A stretch of DNA of 53,684 bases. Origin: Verrucomicrobiota bacterium. Lineage in GTDB: Bacteria; Verrucomicrobiota; Verrucomicrobiia; Opitutales; Oceanipulchritudinaceae. A program made the position numbers and the translations under genes. Shown one piece after another: positions 51,031 through 53,684 of this stretch (within the stretch, counting starts at the first letter, position 1; each line of letters opens with the position of its first letter). The stretch is taken from NCBI GenBank assembly GCA_021208135.1, contig JAJOKB010000055.1:1-53684 (forward strand), given 5' to 3'. The notes under the pieces are model-generated. The model was not told the DNA's origin, made no database searches, and worked only from the letters and a program-made list of their open reading frames with translations.

Positions 51031-53684
51031 TTAACACCGGTGAAAATTGCCTAGACCGTCAAGGGCGGCCACCGAGAAGATCGGTTGATTTCCTGGAGAC
51101 GTTTCCAATCCTACACTGGCTTGAATAGCAGCCAATGATTCAGCAGTGAAGACTGCGTTACCTGAAATCGCACCAGTAGCAACAATGGAAGTAGGCGTAT
51201 CGTCATTCAAAGCTGGGCGCCAAAGAATCGTTGCGGCGGCGGCATCCGGATTTGCGCTGTCTGATCCGCGAACCACCAGATCTCCACCGACTGTGATGTC
51301 GCTCAGATCCATGACCGGAGCGGTCAACGACAACTGACTTGGATTCCCATTTTCCGGTGCGATAACAACTCGTTCATAACGACCAAATTCTATCGCATCT
51401 CCAGCTGACAGCGTGATGCTTTCACTGCCAATACTGAGAATGGTAGCCACTGCCAAACCCTCTACAAATTCGGTTGCAGTCCTGTTGGCACCCAAAGCAA
51501 CCGTACCTCCTGCAGACAGAGTTGAATTCTGCAAGGTTAACCGATGCCCGTCACCGACAGTCGATTGTCCATAAGTGACTGTTATGTCACCGCTGTTCGA
51601 AGTGGCACTCGCCAGGATAATTCCAGATTGAGCAGTCAACACGATATCACCACTGGCAGTAATTGTGGTACCCTCCTGTTGGGAAATGGATCCAGCAGCA
51701 ACGGACACAGCACCCAGATTTGAGTTCACTGCAGTGCCAACGTCTGCACCGATGACAACATCACCGATACCGGTGTTGATAGTCAGTACGTTTCCTTCTC
51801 CAGCCGCACTGTTAACCGTGGCATTGAAGGTAACGGAACTATCTGTCGTGGTCATGGCAACAGCGTTGTCCAGAATGACAGCAGTATTGTAAGTCTGTGC
51901 TCCCGCTGTTGTTATATTACCGTTCAATTCGATAGTGCCACCTTCACTAATGGTAAGGCTCGCGGCATCCACTGAAGCATTGAACCGGGTTAAGCCAGTG
52001 TTTGTTAGACTGACAACATTCAATGGCTGAGTGGTTCCTACTGAACCCGAGAAGACTATGTCGCCTGTACCGCTATTAACGTTTAGGGAGTTATTTTCCC
52101 CTGTAACGCTGTTCACATCAGAAGCAAAGGAAACCAATCCTCCTGCGGTTACCAATTCGATGTCATTATCAAGCAAAATAGCATCCCCATACACCTGATT
52201 ACCATCACTGGTTATGTTTCCGTTTAACAGGGTTATTCCATTGCCGCTTGTGGTTAAGGAACCAACTTCAACTGTGCTGTTGAAGCGCGTTTGACCACTG
52301 CTAGCGACAGAGAGCGAACCGGGCCTGGAGCTGTTGCCGACAGCGCCCACAAATGTTACATTGCCATTGCCCGCATTGACTGTGAGGTCGTTTGTGTCAG
52401 AAGCCACAGTAATGGTTCCAGAAACACCGGTGCTTTGGTTTTGTGCGCTCGCGGGCGTTAAACCTCCCGTATTGCTGTTCACAGTCCCTGCGAAAGTGAT
52501 GTCACTGTTTCCTGCGGTCAATAGCACTGAATTCGTAATGACAACAGCATCTCCGTAGTTTTGGAATCCGCTGGTTGTGACGTTGCCATTCAATTCAGTG
52601 CTGCCTCCCGCATCGGTAATCAGACTTCCAGCTTGAACCGAACTGTTAAATCGGGTCACACCACTGCTGTTGACAGCAACGGCATTTAAGGCCTGGGCAC
52701 TGCCCACTGCACCAGTAAAGGTTACCGAGCCGGTTCCGGCATTAACTGTCAAACTTCTCGCTTGAGTATTCGCGCTGTCCAAACTGCCATTGAATGTTAC
52801 CGCCGAATTAGTGCTGGTCATAACAACATCTGCACTCAATTCCACTGAATTCTGGTAATTTTGCGCACCACTGGTGGTGATGTTACCCCCAAGGCTGCTG
52901 GTACCGGTCACACTGACGTTGCTCGCGGTCATTGCGGCGGTGGTCAAAAGATTGCCGGAAACACTGATGTCGTCGGCTACCACCAGGGTTCCACCAATGG
53001 TAGCATCAATGACGTCGATGTCTTCGATATTGGCTGCGGTCAAAGTGACCAGATTACCATTGCTGATCGCTCCGGTATCGACGCTGCTGCTTCCACTCAA
53101 GGTCAAGGTGTTGCCACCGGCATTGATGTCAGCGGACTCCAAGGCAGCTCCGGTGAGCGCCACGTTGCTGGTGAGTACCATGTCGCCAGTGTAGCTTTGG
53201 TCAGCAGAGGTGGTCACATTGCCACCGAGGCTGCTGGTACCGGTTACACTCACGTTGCTCGCGGTCATCGCGGCGGTGGTCAAAAGATTGCCGGAAACGA
53301 TGATGTCGTCGTCTACCGCTAAGGCTCCACCAATGGTAGCATCAATGACGTCGATGTCTTCGATGTTGGCAGCGGTCAAAGTGACCAAATTGCCATTGCT
53401 GATCGCTCCGGTATCGACGCTGCTGCTTCCGCTCAAAGTCAAGGTGTTGCCACCGGCATTGATGTCAGCGGACTCCAAGTCAGCTCCGGTGAGCGCAACA
53501 TTGCTGGTGAGTACCATGTCGCCAGTGTAGCTTTGGTTGCCAGTTGTGGTCGTCACGTTGCCACCGAGGCTGCTGGTACCGGTTACACTCACGTTGCTCG
53601 CGGTCATCGCGGCGGTGGTCAAAAGATTGCCGGAAACGATGATGTCGTCGTCTACCGCTAAGGCTCCACCAATGGTAGCATCAA
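51031..53684 (-). CDS. C-terminal part of a giant repeat adhesin, open at right edge
   Basis: At least 884 residues, continuing past the window. Ser/Thr/Gly/Asn/Val-rich with almost no Cys, the composition of filamentous-haemagglutinin-like beta-helix adhesins. The upstream part consists of ~112-residue units (NLLTTAAMTASNVSVTGTSS; TNVALTGA-like SNVALTG; LTAANIEDIDVIDATIGG). Downstream, looser ~100-residue units repeat words such as TRFNSSVQAGSL, ELNGNVTTSG and SVTFTGAVGS. The last ~150 residues are non-repetitive and end NQPIFSVAALDGLGNFHRC, with no PEP-CTERM, LPxTG or autotransporter barrel. Export and anchoring signals must lie in the unseen N-terminus or in partner genes. Confidence 0.8.
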   Translation of the reverse strand, partial: DATIGGALAVDDDIIVSGNLLTTAAMTASNVSVTGTSSLGGNVTTTTGNQSYTGDMVLTSNVALTGADLESADINAGGNTLTLSGSSSVDTGAISNGNLVTLTAANIEDIDVIDATIGGALAVDDDIIVSGNLLTTAAMTASNVSVTGTSSLGGNVTTSADQSYTGDMVLTSNVALTGAALESADINAGGNTLTLSGSSSVDTGAISNGNLVTLTAANIEDIDVIDATIGGTLVVADDISVSGNLLTTAAMTASNVSVTGTSSLGGNITTSGAQNYQNSVELSADVVMTSTNSAVTFNGSLDSANTQARSLTVNAGTGSVTFTGAVGSAQALNAVAVNSSGVTRFNSSVQAGSLITDAGGSTELNGNVTTSGFQNYGDAVVITNSVLLTAGNSDITFAGTVNSNTGGLTPASAQNQSTGVSGTITVASDTNDLTVNAGNGNVTFVGAVGNSSRPGSLSVASSGQTRFNSTVEVGSLTTSGNGITLLNGNITSDGNQVYGDAILLDNDIELVTAGGLVSFASDVNSVTGENNSLNVNSGTGDIVFSGSVGTTQPLNVVSLTNTGLTRFNASVDAASLTISEGGTIELNGNITTAGAQTYNTAVILDNAVAMTTTDSSVTFNATVNSAAGEGNVLTINTGIGDVVIGADVGTAVNSNLGAVSVAAGSISQQEGTTITASGDIVLTAQSGIILASATSNSGDITVTYGQSTVGDGHRLTLQNSTLSAGGTVALGANRTATEFVEGLAVATILSIGSESITLSAGDAIEFGRYERVVIAPENGNPSQLSLTAPVMDLSDITVGGDLVVRGSDSANPDAAAATILWRPALNDDTPTSIVATGAISGNAVFTAESLAAIQASVGLETSPGNQPIFSVAALDGLGNFHRC
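52860..53684. repeat. Near-identical 336/339-bp tandem repeats inside the adhesin
   Basis: The words AGGCTGCTGGTACCGGT and CTCGCGGTCAT recur with spacings of 336 bases (anchor base C at 52895 and 53231) and then 339 bases (53231 to 53570), giving two full copies and the start of a third before the edge. All spacings are multiples of three, keeping the frame. The very high copy-to-copy identity suggests recent duplication or gene conversion, and it probably explains why the contig ends here. Confidence 0.9.

Noticed and set aside
52861-53530. Long plus-strand readings over the adhesin repeats
   Set aside because: They are shadows of the minus-strand repeat gene; they repeat because the DNA repeats, and they have no family resemblance.
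52860-53684. CRISPR array or mobile-element repeats at the right edge
   Set aside because: Repeat units are 336/339 bases, in frame and coding on the minus strand as adhesin units; there are no short repeats with unique spacers.

Overview
The window looks like one metagenome-type contig from a member of the Verrucomicrobiota, probably Opitutae-like. The basis is a PEP-CTERM protein with the IPEPSTYAAIFGALAFLG sorting tail, a surface protein with the C-terminal module common in that phylum, moderate GC, and few Shine-Dalgarno sites. The taxonomy is inference. The first ~400 bases do not belong: they are an antisense, very GC-rich fragment of a betaproteobacterial-looking leucyl-tRNA synthetase joined to the middle of a phasin-like gene, so the left edge is probably an assembly chimera.

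Layout. 1-2361 (+): chimeric edge, phasin-like remnant, and an ABC1/UbiB kinase-like protein. 2399-5721 (-): a large repeat-containing exported protein. 5916-6782 (+): a PEP-CTERM protein with a strong terminator. 6848-12266 (-): a compact housekeeping operon nadE-hemL-aroQ-rluA-like-ispD-ispF. 12350-13339 (-): mdh behind its own terminator. 13453-15682 (+): a P1B-4 metal-transport ATPase. 15734-50979 (-): a continuous 35-kb type VI secretion (T6SS) locus. 51031 to the right edge (-): the C-terminal end of a giant repeat adhesin.

The T6SS locus is transcribed right to left: unknown gene, tssA, tssB, tssC, hcp, tssE, tssF, tssG, tssH(clpV), vgrG with a long C-terminal extension, unknown, DUF3592 membrane protein, PAAR, DUF4123 adaptor, membrane coiled-coil protein, TssJ-like lipoprotein fused to a TonB C-terminal domain, kinase-like protein, second TssJ-like lipoprotein, a ~1330-residue pseudokinase-TM-FGE protein, TagH-C-like protein, tssK, tssL, tssM, and a ~1295-residue TagF-TM-FGE protein. 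All core parts (sheath, tube, baseplate, ATPase, membrane complex, spike) are recognisable, and almost every gene abuts or overlaps the next.

Many genes are broken by single-base shifts. Most lie in A/T runs of 4-7 bases or G/C runs, most are repaired by deleting one base, and the repaired proteins match their families end to end. I therefore read these as sequencing errors and annotate each gene at its full repaired span.

The most unusual part is the regulatory and envelope module. Two giant proteins share the same plan: a cytoplasmic regulatory head (pseudokinase or TagF-like), one membrane helix, a long helical periplasmic stalk and an FGE/SUMF1-like tip. They bracket tagH-tssK-tssL-tssM and sit beside two paralogous TssJ-like lipoproteins, one carrying a TonB-type domain. 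This looks like a fused, duplicated version of the PpkA/TagR/TagF post-translational control known from Proteobacteria. No gene-free stretch exceeds 300 bases once the frameshifted genes are joined.
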